Positions 25,471 through 35,483 are shown, counted from the stretch's first letter. The stretch is DNA of 64,000 nucleotides from Vibrio algarum (GCF_028204155.1 NZ_JAQLOI010000003.1:1240001-1304000), one strand, 5' to 3'. Notes: generated from the letters alone by a model not told the origin. Program-made: numbers and translations.

Positions 25471-26781
25471 GTGTTTAGAAAAATATTCTCCCCTGTAAGC
25501 TATATTGTGTCATCGGAAGTGCCTTTAAAAAATAGGCTTCTAGCAACTGCATTGCCATTGGTTGCATTTATTACGTTATTAAGTTTAAGTGTTGACTCGA
25601 AGAAAGAAGATAGACAATTTGTCCCTATTCAATTGAAAGAAATGCCAACATACGAAAATGCGTCGAGCAAAACAGATCCTCAACAAATTGAATCTGCACC
25701 GGAATATAGTTACATCATTCAAAAAGGCGATAACCTTAGCTCTATTTTCGAACAATTAGGCTTTCCGTACAGTGATTTACTCAAAGTGATGGAAGCTGAC
25801 CTTAACTATCTGATGCTCGACACGTTGCAACCTGGCAATCAGCTTTTATTTTGGGCCGAAGAAGGTGAAAAACACCTGAGTAAAATGATTCTGCAATTTA
25901 ATAGCGCAGACAAGGTTTTGTATACCAGACACGACGATGATAGCTATCAGTTTCAAGATATTTCTCTACCAGGAGAGTGGAAATTAGAACCCTTCGTTGG
26001 TGAAATTCATGGGAGTTTTTCACAATCTGCGAATAAGGCGGGAGTGGGGAACAATGAAATTGAACAGATAAACACGTTACTTAAAGATAAACTTAATTTT
26101 GCAAGAGACCTTCGAGCTGGAGATCAGTTTGAAATAATTCAAAATAGACAGTATGTAGATAATCAAGCAACAGGAAAGAAAGAGGTCCAAGCTATTCGAA
26201 TTCATAATCGAGGTCGGACTGTCACTGCGTTTTTACATACCGATGGTCAGTACTATGATAAAGATGGCAAGAGCTTACAAAGAGCATTCCAAAGGTACCC
26301 AACGGGTAAGCGTTATCGAATATCGTCATCCTTTAACCCTAATCGAAAACACCCTGTTACCGGTCGAGTATCGCCACATAACGGTACTGATTTCGCAACA
26401 CCTATTGGCACGCCTATTTATTCAACCGGCGATGGTAAAGTTGTTTTAACAACGAATCATCCATATGCAGGCAAGTATATAGTGATTCAGCATGGCAACA
26501 CCTACAAAACGCGTTATTTGCATTTGAGTAGAATATTAGTGAAGAAAGGGCAGTCTGTTTCTAGAGGACAAAAAATTGCCCTGTCGGGTAACACTGGTCG
26601 TTCAACAGGGCCGCATCTACACTATGAATTTATGATTCGAAATAAAGCCGTTAATGCCATGACGGCCAAGATACCGATGGCGAGTTCAGTCCCAAAGAAA
26701 GAGATGGGTGAGTTCAAAGCTAGAATTGCAAAGTACAACGAGTTATTAGGTGAGCAATTACTGGCGCTAAATACCAATTAA
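25471..26781 (+). CDS. M23 peptidoglycan DD-endopeptidase, MepM/Shy-like
   Basis: This 436-residue periplasmic enzyme has an N-terminal membrane anchor (LLATALPLVAFITLLSLSV), a LysM/OapA-like region (YIIQKGDNLSSIFEQLGFPYSDLLKVMEAD) and a C-terminal M23 domain. Zinc ligands lie in HNGTDFATPIG and HLHYE. It cuts peptide crosslinks in murein to allow growth, as ShyA/ShyC do in Vibrio. The start is GTG at 25471, fitting the family N-terminus; no ATG upstream fits. A strong terminator follows. Confidence 0.88.
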   Translation: MFRKIFSPVSYIVSSEVPLKNRLLATALPLVAFITLLSLSVDSKKEDRQFVPIQLKEMPTYENASSKTDPQQIESAPEYSYIIQKGDNLSSIFEQLGFPYSDLLKVMEADLNYLMLDTLQPGNQLLFWAEEGEKHLSKMILQFNSADKVLYTRHDDDSYQFQDISLPGEWKLEPFVGEIHGSFSQSANKAGVGNNEIEQINTLLKDKLNFARDLRAGDQFEIIQNRQYVDNQATGKKEVQAIRIHNRGRTVTAFLHTDGQYYDKDGKSLQRAFQRYPTGKRYRISSSFNPNRKHPVTGRVSPHNGTDFATPIGTPIYSTGDGKVVLTTNHPYAGKYIVIQHGNTYKTRYLHLSRILVKKGQSVSRGQKIALSGNTGRSTGPHLHYEFMIRNKAVNAMTAKIPMASSVPKKEMGEFKARIAKYNELLGEQLLALNTN

Positions 26782-26808
26782 TAACATTGTTTAACAGAAA
26801 CAAATTCT

Positions 26809-26841
26809 AAAAAAGAACTGACTCTAGGTTGGTTCTTTTTT
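26809..26841 (+). terminator. Terminator after the M23 gene
   Basis: AAAAAAGAAC pairs with GTTCTTTTTT; T run present, symmetric. Confidence 0.75.
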
Positions 26842-26887
26842 CATTGTCCCCTACAATCATCGCAAATTGATAAATAGAGATCAGAAT

Positions 26888-27238
26888 ATGCTCCAAAATG
26901 AATTTGAGATCCTAGTTAACAACCTTTGTGAACTAGAAAATTTACCCCAAGCGTTAGAATACTTAAAAAACAGTGAAGACGAAGAGATAGCACAAGCAGC
27001 TCAATCATTGTCTGGACAGTTTGCGTTGGCAGAAATTGATGGTGAAAAGCGCATTTATCATGTGACAGTGCAGGAAAATGAATCTGGCGAAGAAGAAGAG
27101 TTTGTAGAGCATGTGATGAATGAAGGTGAGGATATTATCGGATTTGTTGCTTGGTTCTTTTTCGCTATGTTTGATGTTAAACACAAAGATACATATCAAA
27201 CTGCGGGTAAAACTTATAAGCAACCTAAGCGAAGCTAA
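26888..27238 (+). CDS. Small acidic protein of unknown function
   Basis: This 116-residue protein is not one I recognise. It is acidic in the first two thirds (runs such as SEDEEIAQ, NESGEEEEFVEHVMNEGED), then has a hydrophobic stretch IIGFVAWFFFAMFDV that may be a membrane segment, and a basic tail. No signal peptide. The ATG at 26888 has AGAG upstream; a TTG at 26867 is less likely. It lies between two terminators and so has its own promoter. Confidence 0.6.
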   Translation: MLQNEFEILVNNLCELENLPQALEYLKNSEDEEIAQAAQSLSGQFALAEIDGEKRIYHVTVQENESGEEEEFVEHVMNEGEDIIGFVAWFFFAMFDVKHKDTYQTAGKTYKQPKRS

Positions 27239-27264
27239 AAAAAGGCGCGCTAAACTAGCGCGCC
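27236..27264 (-). terminator. Terminator after the ferric-reductase-like gene
   Basis: GGCGCGCTA and TAGCGCGCC form a GC-rich stem with a 3-base loop; read on the minus strand it is followed by seven T, so it serves the gene at 27340. Confidence 0.85.
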
Positions 27265-27339
27265 AAAAGCAGTGGATGCATGTTAATAAGTACACTCTAA
27301 ACGTTGAGTGATAATGGAACAAATACCGAACTAAAAAAG

Positions 27340-28623
27340 TTACCGCATTTTGAAAATTTCCTTGTGAAACTTGTCTTCAGGTAGGCCAGTTAACGCCAAA
27401 TGATTCTGTAGGCTCTTGCCAAATTCGCTTGGTCCACAAAAGCTAACATCATAAGTCTTACCTGCCATTTTAGTGATGATCTGCTCTCCATTTAATAGCT
27501 CACCTTTTTCTGCGTCAACAATGTGAAGTTCTATAAAATCGAGATGGTCTAGTACCTTAATTATTTCATTTTCGAAAAAAGCTTCTTTCTTACTATTTAC
27601 ACAGTAGAAAAGCTCGATTTTCTGAAATGCTTGGTGCGCTTTATCAGCTCGGCGTTTTAACCAGTAGATTCGGGATATAAAAGGGACAATACCAATACCT
27701 GCACCGACCCAAACTTGATGCTCTTGAACAGACATTTGGAAACGGCCATAACTACCTTCAACGGTTACTTTTTGATTCTCGTCTAAACTGTTTACCAACT
27801 GATGAGTGTAATCGCCCAGGTCTTTAACACCGAATGAAATGAGTTGGTTATTTCTGTCATAATCTAAAATCGAGAATGGATGTGGAGCTTCTCCATCATG
27901 AAAATCAAGATAGGCAAACTGTCCCTCTTTATAGTCAATTTCTTTGTTAAGTTGCACAGTGAAACGAACAACAGAATTGTTGTTATCGGCAGTTTTAAAT
28001 TTAGTAACGTCGGAAACCTTGCCATCGACTTTATTACTTTTCCCGATTTTGCCAGTTAGTGACATGACTGAGCAGCAAACGCCAATAATGGATAAAGCAA
28101 CAATGACAACATTCATAGGAATTGAAGCCACGTTCCAGTTGAGCAACATTACCGAGTGGAATACGCCAGCCAGAACAAGTATGCCGCCGAGTTTATGTGT
28201 GAATTTGAATTTTTTGTAGCTGATGGCTTGTACGAGGCTGATTATGCTAAATATTAAAAAGACTTTAAATGAGATGTCACCAACTTGCTCTGCAACTGCA
28301 TGCCAATTAATACCTTCCAATGCAGGTCGTGCTCCACGATCGGGTCTTGCAATTAATTGTGCTTCTACAAGCCAAGGGCCACTCTTTACGATGAGCCAAT
28401 GCATGATCAGCGTAACCGTTGCCGCTATACCTAAATTCTTATGCAAAGCGTAGCCTTTATCTAAACCTTTTACTTTAGATTCGACCCAACTAAAACGAGC
28501 GGCAAGCACTACGGCAAGGCACATGTAGCCTATGCTAAGTACTCCAGTATATGTTGTGAGTTGAGAGCGCCAAAAAAGAAATTGCCGAAATTTTCGTAGC
28601 CAATAAATAAGGAAGGTAACCAT
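27340..28623 (-). CDS. Ferric-reductase-like membrane flavoprotein
   Basis: This 427-residue protein has about six membrane segments in residues 1-195 with His residues positioned for haem (ALHKNLG, MHWLI, THKLGG, FHSVML). A ferredoxin-reductase-type FAD/NAD(P)H half follows: HPFSILD, then GAGIGIVPFISRI and a C-terminal CGPSEFGKSLQNHL. It moves electrons from NAD(P)H through FAD and haem across the inner membrane. The acceptor could be ferric iron or another periplasmic compound. It stands alone next to the eda operon. Confidence 0.82.
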   Translation of the reverse strand: MVTFLIYWLRKFRQFLFWRSQLTTYTGVLSIGYMCLAVVLAARFSWVESKVKGLDKGYALHKNLGIAATVTLIMHWLIVKSGPWLVEAQLIARPDRGARPALEGINWHAVAEQVGDISFKVFLIFSIISLVQAISYKKFKFTHKLGGILVLAGVFHSVMLLNWNVASIPMNVVIVALSIIGVCCSVMSLTGKIGKSNKVDGKVSDVTKFKTADNNNSVVRFTVQLNKEIDYKEGQFAYLDFHDGEAPHPFSILDYDRNNQLISFGVKDLGDYTHQLVNSLDENQKVTVEGSYGRFQMSVQEHQVWVGAGIGIVPFISRIYWLKRRADKAHQAFQKIELFYCVNSKKEAFFENEIIKVLDHLDFIELHIVDAEKGELLNGEQIITKMAGKTYDVSFCGPSEFGKSLQNHLALTGLPEDKFHKEIFKMR

Positions 28624-28789
28624 AGTAGTGTAAGTAAAGCCGTGAATCTAAGCATAATGTGTCAACCAAAAGTTAGTAAATCATCAGGACGGTATGTTGT
28701 ATACGTGCATAATAATAGCCCGGCGGTTCGATGAAAGGTTCTTTACTTATCTTTATGTTGCTTTACAGTTATTTACAGTAGAAACAGAA

Positions 28790-28813
28790 AAAGGTGCCTA
28801 AAGAGGCACCTTT
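28790..28813 (-). terminator. Terminator after eda
   Basis: AAGGTGCC and GGCACCTT pair across six bases, flanked by A and T runs. It ends kdgF-kdgK-eda. Confidence 0.85.
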
Positions 28814-28860
28814 ATGTCTAAATGCGAAAGATTAAACGCTAATCTTTACAAGTTGATTAC

Positions 28861-29484
28861 TTATTTAACTTTTTCTACCGCGTCAGCGATGAGTTTACCC
28901 AATTCTTCCCATTTACCTTCGTCAATGAGTTTAGTTGGTACCATCCAAGTGCCACCGCAAGCCAGTACAGATGGAATAGACAGATACTCATCGATATTGG
29001 CAACGCTAACGCCACCAGTAGGCATGAATTTAACCGGATAAACAGCAGTTAATGCTTTAAGCATACCCGTACCGCCAGAAGGTTCAGCAGGGAAGAACTT
29101 AAGAGTTCGTAATCCCATTTCCATAGCTTGTTCAACTAAACTAGGGTTATTTACACCAGGAACGATAACAATATCTTTATCTAAACAGTACTGAACAGTA
29201 CTAGGGTTGAAACCTGGGCTAACAATAAAATCAACACCTGCTTCTACTGCTTCGTCCACTTGCTTGTTAGTTAAGATAGTTCCTGCACCAATCAACATCT
29301 CAGGAAATTCTTTACGCATTAACGCGATTGCTTCAGCTGCACATTCTGTTCTGAATGTAATTTCAGCACATGGCATTCCGTTTTCTACTAGTACGCGGCC
29401 TAGTGGTATTGCGTCTTCTGCTTTGTTGATTGCAATTACTGGGATTACTTTTAGTGCAGCAAGTTGGTCATTTAGCGTTGTCAT
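28861..29484 (-). CDS. eda: 2-keto-3-deoxy-6-phosphogluconate aldolase
   Basis: This 207-residue KDPG aldolase splits KDPG into pyruvate and glyceraldehyde-3-phosphate. The Glu in AEITFRT and the Schiff-base lysine in TLKFFPAEPSGG are present, with the family's GAGTI and MPTGGV blocks. It is last of a three-gene unit, 12 bp after kdgK, with an AGGTG site. It is the final step of alginate monomer breakdown here. Confidence 0.95.
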   Translation of the reverse strand: MTTLNDQLAALKVIPVIAINKAEDAIPLGRVLVENGMPCAEITFRTECAAEAIALMRKEFPEMLIGAGTILTNKQVDEAVEAGVDFIVSPGFNPSTVQYCLDKDIVIVPGVNNPSLVEQAMEMGLRTLKFFPAEPSGGTGMLKALTAVYPVKFMPTGGVSVANIDEYLSIPSVLACGGTWMVPTKLIDEGKWEELGKLIADAVEKVK

Positions 29485-29496
29485 TTTTTCACCTAA

Positions 29497-30435
29497 TTAG
29501 TCTAATTCTATAGAGGGCATGGCCTCTGCTGGGATTATCGCGCCAGGATATTGAATGACAGTTCCTGCCATTTTATGCGCTACTTCTGCAGATTTAATTG
29601 CAGTGCCACCGGTAAATCGTTGGGCTAGGTATCCACCGCTGAAAGAATCGCCAGCTGCGGTTGTATCAACTACATTGGATACCTTTGTGGCTGAAACATA
29701 TTCTGCTATATCGTCAGTTATTACTAAACACTCTTTGCTACCTCGTTTAATGACAATTTCTTTAACGCCGGCATTGGTCGTTCTAAAGATACACTCATCG
29801 AGATCAGTGTCGCCATAAAGGTCTTGGTCATCATCAAAGGTAAGAAGCGCTATATCTGTTTTATGAAGCATTGCCATGTAGTTTTCTACTGCCGTTGCTT
29901 TGTCTTTCCACAGCTTAGGACGATAATTATTATCAAAAATCACTTTACCGCCACTCTCTCTGAAGCTGTCCAAAAACTGAAACATCACTTCACGCCCGTT
30001 ATCGGTAAGTATAGCTAATGTAATACCACTTAAGTAAATGGCATTGTAGTTATGTAACTTATCGAGTAGCGCTTTCGATTCGTCTTGGTCGAAAAGGTAT
30101 TTAGCCGCCGCGTCATTTCTCCAATAATGGAAATATCTTTCACCGGTATCGTCTGTTTCGATGTAATAGAGCCCTGGCTGTTTGTCTTCTAATCGCAAAA
30201 TCAGACTGGTATCAATGCCTTCACTACTCCATTGATCAACCATATCTTGGCTGAAAGGGTCGTTGCCTAATGCAGTAACGTAGCTAACATTAATAGCGTG
30301 ATTTTTGGTTAAGCGAGATAAATAAACAGCAGTATTGAGAGTATCACCACCGAAAGCCCTTTTGAGCATGTTTTCTGGTTGTTGTTGCAGCTCAACCATG
30401 CACTCACCCAAAACTGCAATGTTAAGAGATGCCAT
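29497..30435 (-). CDS. kdgK: 2-keto-3-deoxygluconate kinase
   Basis: This 312-residue PfkB sugar kinase phosphorylates KDG to KDPG. It begins AVLGECMVELQ, has the substrate loop FGGDTLNTAVYLSRL and the ATP/anion-hole motif DTTAAGDSFSGGYLA with catalytic Asp. It lies 8 bp after kdgF and 12 bp before eda, so the three are co-transcribed. Context makes KDG the substrate. Confidence 0.93.
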   Translation of the reverse strand: MASLNIAVLGECMVELQQQPENMLKRAFGGDTLNTAVYLSRLTKNHAINVSYVTALGNDPFSQDMVDQWSSEGIDTSLILRLEDKQPGLYYIETDDTGERYFHYWRNDAAAKYLFDQDESKALLDKLHNYNAIYLSGITLAILTDNGREVMFQFLDSFRESGGKVIFDNNYRPKLWKDKATAVENYMAMLHKTDIALLTFDDDQDLYGDTDLDECIFRTTNAGVKEIVIKRGSKECLVITDDIAEYVSATKVSNVVDTTAAGDSFSGGYLAQRFTGGTAIKSAEVAHKMAGTVIQYPGAIIPAEAMPSIELD

Positions 30436-30443
30436 AAAAAACC

Positions 30444-30785
30444 CTATTTGATATTAAGAAAATCTTCGCGTAAAGGAGAAAACACGTCAAGAAGAATACT
30501 GTTGTCTTCAAGCGCAACTGCACCATGAACAAAATGTTTTGGAGCGATATACGCATCACCTGCTGTCAAAACACATTTTTTGCCATCAACTTCTGCTTCG
30601 AAGCTACCAGCAACAACATAACCAATTTGATCATGAATGTCATGAGCATGGGGAGCGCCAATTGCACCTTTATCAAAGTTTAGGTGAACAGCCATCAAAT
30701 CATCAGTGTAACCAATTATTTTTCTCTTGATCCCGCCGCCCAGTTCTTCCCACTCATTTTCTGCAATTTTAAAAAAAGGGTTCAT
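30444..30785 (-). CDS. kdgF: KdgF-type cupin, unsaturated uronate ring-opening
   Basis: This 113-residue single-cupin protein matches KdgF, which speeds conversion of 4,5-unsaturated monouronates from alginate or pectin to the linear keto form. Cupin metal ligands lie in PHAHDIHDQIGYVVAG and in the later FVHGAV. The ATG at 30785 follows AGGAG by 9 bases; the GTG at 30794 is too close to that site. It is first of kdgF-kdgK-eda and diverges from the PL17 lyases, with a palindrome in the gap. Confidence 0.9.
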   Translation of the reverse strand: MNPFFKIAENEWEELGGGIKRKIIGYTDDLMAVHLNFDKGAIGAPHAHDIHDQIGYVVAGSFEAEVDGKKCVLTAGDAYIAPKHFVHGAVALEDNSILLDVFSPLREDFLNIK

Positions 30786-30852
30786 ACTTAACACTCCTAA
30801 GAAATACGTAAACTATGTTCAATATCTATAGCCAATATCATACTTCGCAAAA

Positions 30853-30871
30853 GGCATATTGTCATACAAAT
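30853..30871. promoter_or_regulatory. Candidate alginate-regulon operator, TTGTCATACAA
   Basis: GGCATATTGTCATACAAAT lies between kdgF and the first PL17 gene. The same 19 bases, with 2 changes, occur at 61083 before the second symporter gene. The core palindrome resembles sites of UxuR/ExuR-like GntR regulators, and two such regulators are encoded at 51-53 kb. Confidence 0.5.
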
Positions 30872-31146
30872 AACTGCCATATTTGTGAACTTTGTCTCGA
30901 AAATGTATTAATATATCTATTTATCAATCACTTAAAAATTCAATTATGTGTAAATAAGTCATTATTCATCCGCTAAATGCGTGATATTAGTGTGATTAAC
31001 CTCATTTTTTTGCAAGAATATTGAGACATTTAAGCGTTATTGTATTACTTTATGCCCAAAGATTGATAGAAATTGTAGGTTTAAGTACTCATACAAAAAA
31101 GTATGTTCTGTTACTGAGTGCCGGCCGGAACCAATAGAGGATAATA

Positions 31147-33285
31147 ATGAACGCCATTACCCAACCCATATTGCTTGATGAAGCAGAAATAGTTGAATTA
31201 CGTAAAGAAGTAGGCCGCGATAGCTTAATGGGTAGAACCATATCTGCGCATGTCGATGATCTCGAAGCGTTTATGCAGCTTGGCTATGATGTTCCGGGCC
31301 ATGGGGAAGCCGGAGGTTACGAACATAACCGCCATAAGCAAAACTACACTTATATGAACCTAGCGGGACGCCTTTTCTTAATCACAGAAGAGAAGAAATA
31401 CGCAGATTTTGTTACTGAATTATTAGAGCAATACGCTGATAAATACCTAACGTTTGATTATCACGTGCAGAAAAACACAAACCCGACTGGGCGTTTATTT
31501 CATCAGATATTGAACGAACATGTATGGTTAATGTATACGAGTCTCGCTTATTCTTGTGTTGCGTCAACACTTAGTGAAGAACAGCGTCAACGTTTCATTG
31601 ATCGCATTTTTGATCCAATGTTAGAAATGTTCACTGTTAAATATGCACACGATTTTGACCGTATCCATAATCATGGTATTTGGGCTGTTGCTGCAGTAGG
31701 TATATGTGGTTTAGCCGTTGGTAGGAAAGAGTACTTAGAGAAGTCGGTATTTGGGTTAGATAACGATGGAACGGGTGGCTTTTTAGCGCAAATTTCACAA
31801 CTGTTTGCTCCTTCTGGATACTATATGGAAGGGCCGTATTATCATCGCTATGCGATACGTCCTACCTGTGTATTTGCAGAAGTGCTAAACCGTCATATGC
31901 CAGAATTAGACATCTTTAACTACAAAGATGGTGTTATTGGTAATACTGTACAAGCGTTGCTTTCAACAGCATATCCAAATGGCGATTTCCCTGCACTTAA
32001 CGATGCATCACGTACAATGGGCATTACCGATATGGGTGTTCAAGTTGCAGTGAGCCAATATGCAAAACATTACGGTCTAGATGACAACCTTATCGGTATG
32101 GCGAAGATCCAAAACCGAGTATGGATGCACTCTTGTGGCTTAGAACTGTCACGAGCTTTTGAAAAAGCTGAAAATGTAGGCATGCCTTTCTGGCCAAGCG
32201 TAGAGCTAAACGAAGGTCCTAATGGTGACAAAGGTGCACAAGGTTTTGTCCGCATGCAGGATAAAAATAAAGATGTGTTCCAACTGGTTATGAATTATGG
32301 CCAGCATGGTATGGGACACGGGCATTTTGATACTCTAGGTATTACCTATTTTAACCGTGGTCAAGAAGTTCTGCGTGAGTATGGCTTCGGTCGTTGGGTA
32401 AATGTTGAGCCTAAATTTGGTGGTCGTTATCTAGATGAAAACAAATCGTATGCTCGTCAAACTATTGCTCACAATGCCGTAACCATGGATGAGACGTGTC
32501 AAAATTATTTTGATGTTGAGCGCGCCGACAATGTACATGGTAAGCCTCATTTCTTTAGTGCGGATAATGCTGTTCTTAAGGGAATGAGTGCATTCGCAAA
32601 TGACCACTATGATAATACTGAAATGCAACGTAGCGTATTCATGCTACAAACTGATGAGTTAGAAGCGCCACTACTTATCGACCTATACCGTATTAACGCT
32701 GAAGGCGAACACCAATATGATCTAGCGCAGCAATATGAAGGTCAAATTGTCCGTACTAACTTCGAATACACTAGCGCTGAAGAACTTGAGACATTAGGCG
32801 ATAAGCATGGCTATGATCACTTGTGGGATGTTGCTCGTGGTACTGTCGAAAACACGGCTTTGGTAAGTTGGTTGCAAGGCAACAACTACTACACATGGCT
32901 TGGTGCTAGTTCAAATGACAGCGATGAAGTGATATTTACGCGTAGCGGTGCTAATGACCCTAGCTTCAACTTAAGAAGTGAACCAAGCTTTATTCTACGT
33001 TCAAAAGGGGAGTCGACGTTGTTTGCTTCTGTTTTAGAAACGCACGGTTACTTCAATGAAGAGTTCGAACAGTCTGTTGACGCTAGAGGCAAGGTACAAA
33101 GTATCAATGTCATTGGATTTAATGACGAAGGCTCAGTTGTTGAAGTCCTGACTGAAAAGACACGAATCATCGTACTTGTAAGCAATGAACAAGGTGCTGA
33201 TGAAAACGCTACCCATAACGTTACAATAAAAGATAAGACTTACAGCTGGTCTGGCTACTTTGCTGTTGAGCAGGAGACACTATAA
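31147..33285 (+). CDS. Oligoalginate lyase, polysaccharide lyase family 17 (copy 1)
   Basis: This 712-residue exo-lyase splits alginate oligomers to unsaturated monouronate by beta-elimination. It has the PL17 alpha/alpha domain (GHGEAGGYEHNRHKQNY, RIHNHGIWAVAAVGICG with the Asn-His pair, GYYMEGPYYHRYA with the catalytic Tyr) and a heparinase II/III-like beta domain (GHGHFDTLGITYFNRGQEVL, GGRYLDENKSYARQTIAHNAVTMD with His). AGAGGA precedes the start. No signal peptide is seen, so it probably acts in the cytoplasm. The stop overlaps the next gene's ATG by one base (TAATG), so the two are coupled. Confidence 0.93.
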   Translation: MNAITQPILLDEAEIVELRKEVGRDSLMGRTISAHVDDLEAFMQLGYDVPGHGEAGGYEHNRHKQNYTYMNLAGRLFLITEEKKYADFVTELLEQYADKYLTFDYHVQKNTNPTGRLFHQILNEHVWLMYTSLAYSCVASTLSEEQRQRFIDRIFDPMLEMFTVKYAHDFDRIHNHGIWAVAAVGICGLAVGRKEYLEKSVFGLDNDGTGGFLAQISQLFAPSGYYMEGPYYHRYAIRPTCVFAEVLNRHMPELDIFNYKDGVIGNTVQALLSTAYPNGDFPALNDASRTMGITDMGVQVAVSQYAKHYGLDDNLIGMAKIQNRVWMHSCGLELSRAFEKAENVGMPFWPSVELNEGPNGDKGAQGFVRMQDKNKDVFQLVMNYGQHGMGHGHFDTLGITYFNRGQEVLREYGFGRWVNVEPKFGGRYLDENKSYARQTIAHNAVTMDETCQNYFDVERADNVHGKPHFFSADNAVLKGMSAFANDHYDNTEMQRSVFMLQTDELEAPLLIDLYRINAEGEHQYDLAQQYEGQIVRTNFEYTSAEELETLGDKHGYDHLWDVARGTVENTALVSWLQGNNYYTWLGASSNDSDEVIFTRSGANDPSFNLRSEPSFILRSKGESTLFASVLETHGYFNEEFEQSVDARGKVQSINVIGFNDEGSVVEVLTEKTRIIVLVSNEQGADENATHNVTIKDKTYSWSGYFAVEQETL

Positions 33286-35435
33286 TGAGCTACCAACCTT
33301 TATTAATGAGCTTTGACGAAGCGGCTGAACTAAGTAAAGATCTCGGAAAAGAGACACTACTTGGCAAAGCACTAACTCGCGATATTGCGCTTGTTAAATC
33401 TTACATTGAAGAAGTGGGCATTGAGGTTCCTGGGCATGGTGAAGCTGGTGGTTACGAACACAATCGCCATAAACAAAACTATATCCATATGGATTTAGCA
33501 GGTCGTTTATTTCTAATTACAAAAGACGAGAAGTATCGTGACTATATCGTAGATATGCTTACGGCCTATGCGACTGTGTATCCAACGTTAGAAAGTAATG
33601 TTAGCCGAGATAGTAACCCTCCGGGTCGCTTATTCCATCAAACGTTAAATGAAAACATGTGGATGCTTTATGCGTCTTGTGCCTATAGCTGTGTTTACCA
33701 CACATTAAGCGAAGCGAATAAACGTCAGATTGAAGATGATCTTTTCAAGCAGATGATTGATATGTTCGTTGTGACTTATGCGCACGATTTCGACATTGTA
33801 CATAATCATGGTTTGTGGGCTGTTGCTGCGGTAGGTATTTGTGGCTATGCCATTAATGATCAATCTGCTGTCGACAAAGCATTATATGGCTTGAAAATGG
33901 ATAAAGTTAGTGGTGGCTTCTTAGCTCAACTAGACCAATTATTCTCGCCAGATGGCTATTACATGGAAGGACCGTATTACCATCGTTTTTCTTTACGTCC
34001 TATATTCTTATTTGCAGAAGCAATTGAACGCCGTCAACCAGATCTTGATATCTATCATTACAATGACTCGGTTATCAAAACGACAACTTATTCTGTTATG
34101 GCGACAGCGTTCCCTGATGGTACATTACCAGCGCTAAATGATTCATCTAAGACTATCAGTATCAATGATGAAGGTGTGATTATTGCTACAAGTGTTTGTT
34201 TCCAACGTTACGAGCAGAGTGACACGCTACAAAGCATGGCGAATCATCAGCAAGACGTATGGGTACATGCATGTGGTCAAACGTTATCTAACTCAGTTGC
34301 TAACGCAACCGAGATTAAGCCATTTAGCTGGGGCAGCTTGTTCCTAACAGATGGGCCTGAAGGTGAAAAGGGTGGTGTGACTATCCTTCGTCATCGTGAT
34401 GAAAAAGATGATGACACCATGGCGTTACTTTGGTTTGGTCAGCACGGTAGTGATCACCAATATCACTCAGCGCTTGACCATGGTCACTACGATGGTTTGC
34501 ATCTAAGCGTATTTAATCGCGGTCAGGAAGTTTTAAATGATTACGGTTTTGGTCGCTGGGTAAATGTAGAACCAAAATTCGGTGGTCGTTATATTCCGGA
34601 AAATAAATCTTACTGTAAGCAAACGGTCGCTCACAACACCGTTACAGTAGACCAGAAAACACAAAATAATTTTGATACGGCAACGGCTGAATCGCGTTTT
34701 GGTCAGAAGCATTTCTTTGTCACTGACAATCAATCTCTTCAAGGTATGAGTGGTTCTATCTCAGAATACTACGAAGGCATTGATATGCAGCGCAGTGTTT
34801 TGCTAGCTGAATTACCAGAGTTTGAAAAACCGTTGGTAATTGACGTTTATCGAATAGTTGCAGATAAAGAACATCAGTATGACTTACCGGTTCATTACAA
34901 TGGTCAAATTATCCGTACCGATTTTGAATACCAAGTTGAACCTAAACTAAAAGCACTTGGTCAAGACAATGGCTACGAGCATTTGTGGAATGTGGGTAAA
35001 GGAAATGTAGAGGCGGGATCTCTTATCACATGGCTACAGGGCGACAGTTATTATTCACTTGTCACGTCTGGTTGTGACAAAGCTGAACTGATATTTGCCC
35101 GCACTGGCGCAAAAGATCATGACTTTAACCTGCGTAGTGAGCCAGCTTTGATTCATCGTCAGAGTGGTCAAAACCACGTGTTTGCATCGGTACTAGAAAC
35201 GCATGGTTACTTTAATGAATCTATTGAAGCATCTATTGGTGCACGTGGACTAGTTGAATCGGTTGAAGTGCTTGGTCACAACGAAGCGGCAACAGTAGTG
35301 AGTATAAAAACCACAACTGGAAACGTTTATCGCTATGCGATTTCAAATCTAGCAGAAGAACATCAAGCAGCGAAGCAAAGCGTTTCGTTTGCTGGTGAGA
35401 CATTTGAATGGAATGGTGCATTCGCACTCGTTTAA
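33285..35435 (+). CDS. Oligoalginate lyase, polysaccharide lyase family 17 (copy 2)
   Basis: This 716-residue paralogue of the preceding enzyme keeps the same catalytic blocks (VHNHGLWAVAAVGICG, GYYMEGPYYHRFS, HGHYDGLHLSVFNRGQEVL and RYIPENKSYCKQTVAHNTVTVD). It has a short insert near residue 385 (DDDTMALLWFGQHGSDHQYHSALDHGHYDG) that the first copy lacks. The two are a tandem duplication that has diverged, perhaps for mannuronate- versus guluronate-ended oligomers; that split is inference. It starts in the stop of copy 1 and is followed by a strong terminator. No signal peptide. Confidence 0.93.
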   Translation: MSYQPLLMSFDEAAELSKDLGKETLLGKALTRDIALVKSYIEEVGIEVPGHGEAGGYEHNRHKQNYIHMDLAGRLFLITKDEKYRDYIVDMLTAYATVYPTLESNVSRDSNPPGRLFHQTLNENMWMLYASCAYSCVYHTLSEANKRQIEDDLFKQMIDMFVVTYAHDFDIVHNHGLWAVAAVGICGYAINDQSAVDKALYGLKMDKVSGGFLAQLDQLFSPDGYYMEGPYYHRFSLRPIFLFAEAIERRQPDLDIYHYNDSVIKTTTYSVMATAFPDGTLPALNDSSKTISINDEGVIIATSVCFQRYEQSDTLQSMANHQQDVWVHACGQTLSNSVANATEIKPFSWGSLFLTDGPEGEKGGVTILRHRDEKDDDTMALLWFGQHGSDHQYHSALDHGHYDGLHLSVFNRGQEVLNDYGFGRWVNVEPKFGGRYIPENKSYCKQTVAHNTVTVDQKTQNNFDTATAESRFGQKHFFVTDNQSLQGMSGSISEYYEGIDMQRSVLLAELPEFEKPLVIDVYRIVADKEHQYDLPVHYNGQIIRTDFEYQVEPKLKALGQDNGYEHLWNVGKGNVEAGSLITWLQGDSYYSLVTSGCDKAELIFARTGAKDHDFNLRSEPALIHRQSGQNHVFASVLETHGYFNESIEASIGARGLVESVEVLGHNEAATVVSIKTTTGNVYRYAISNLAEEHQAAKQSVSFAGETFEWNGAFALV

Positions 35436-35452
35436 TTGTCATTAAGTACGTT

Positions 35453-35483
35453 AAGCCGAGCTATGCTAGCTCGGCTTTTTTTT
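35453..35483 (+). terminator. Terminator after the PL17 pair
   Basis: AAGCCGAGCTA and TAGCTCGGCTT form an 11-bp stem with a 3-base loop and a T run. Confidence 0.95.
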
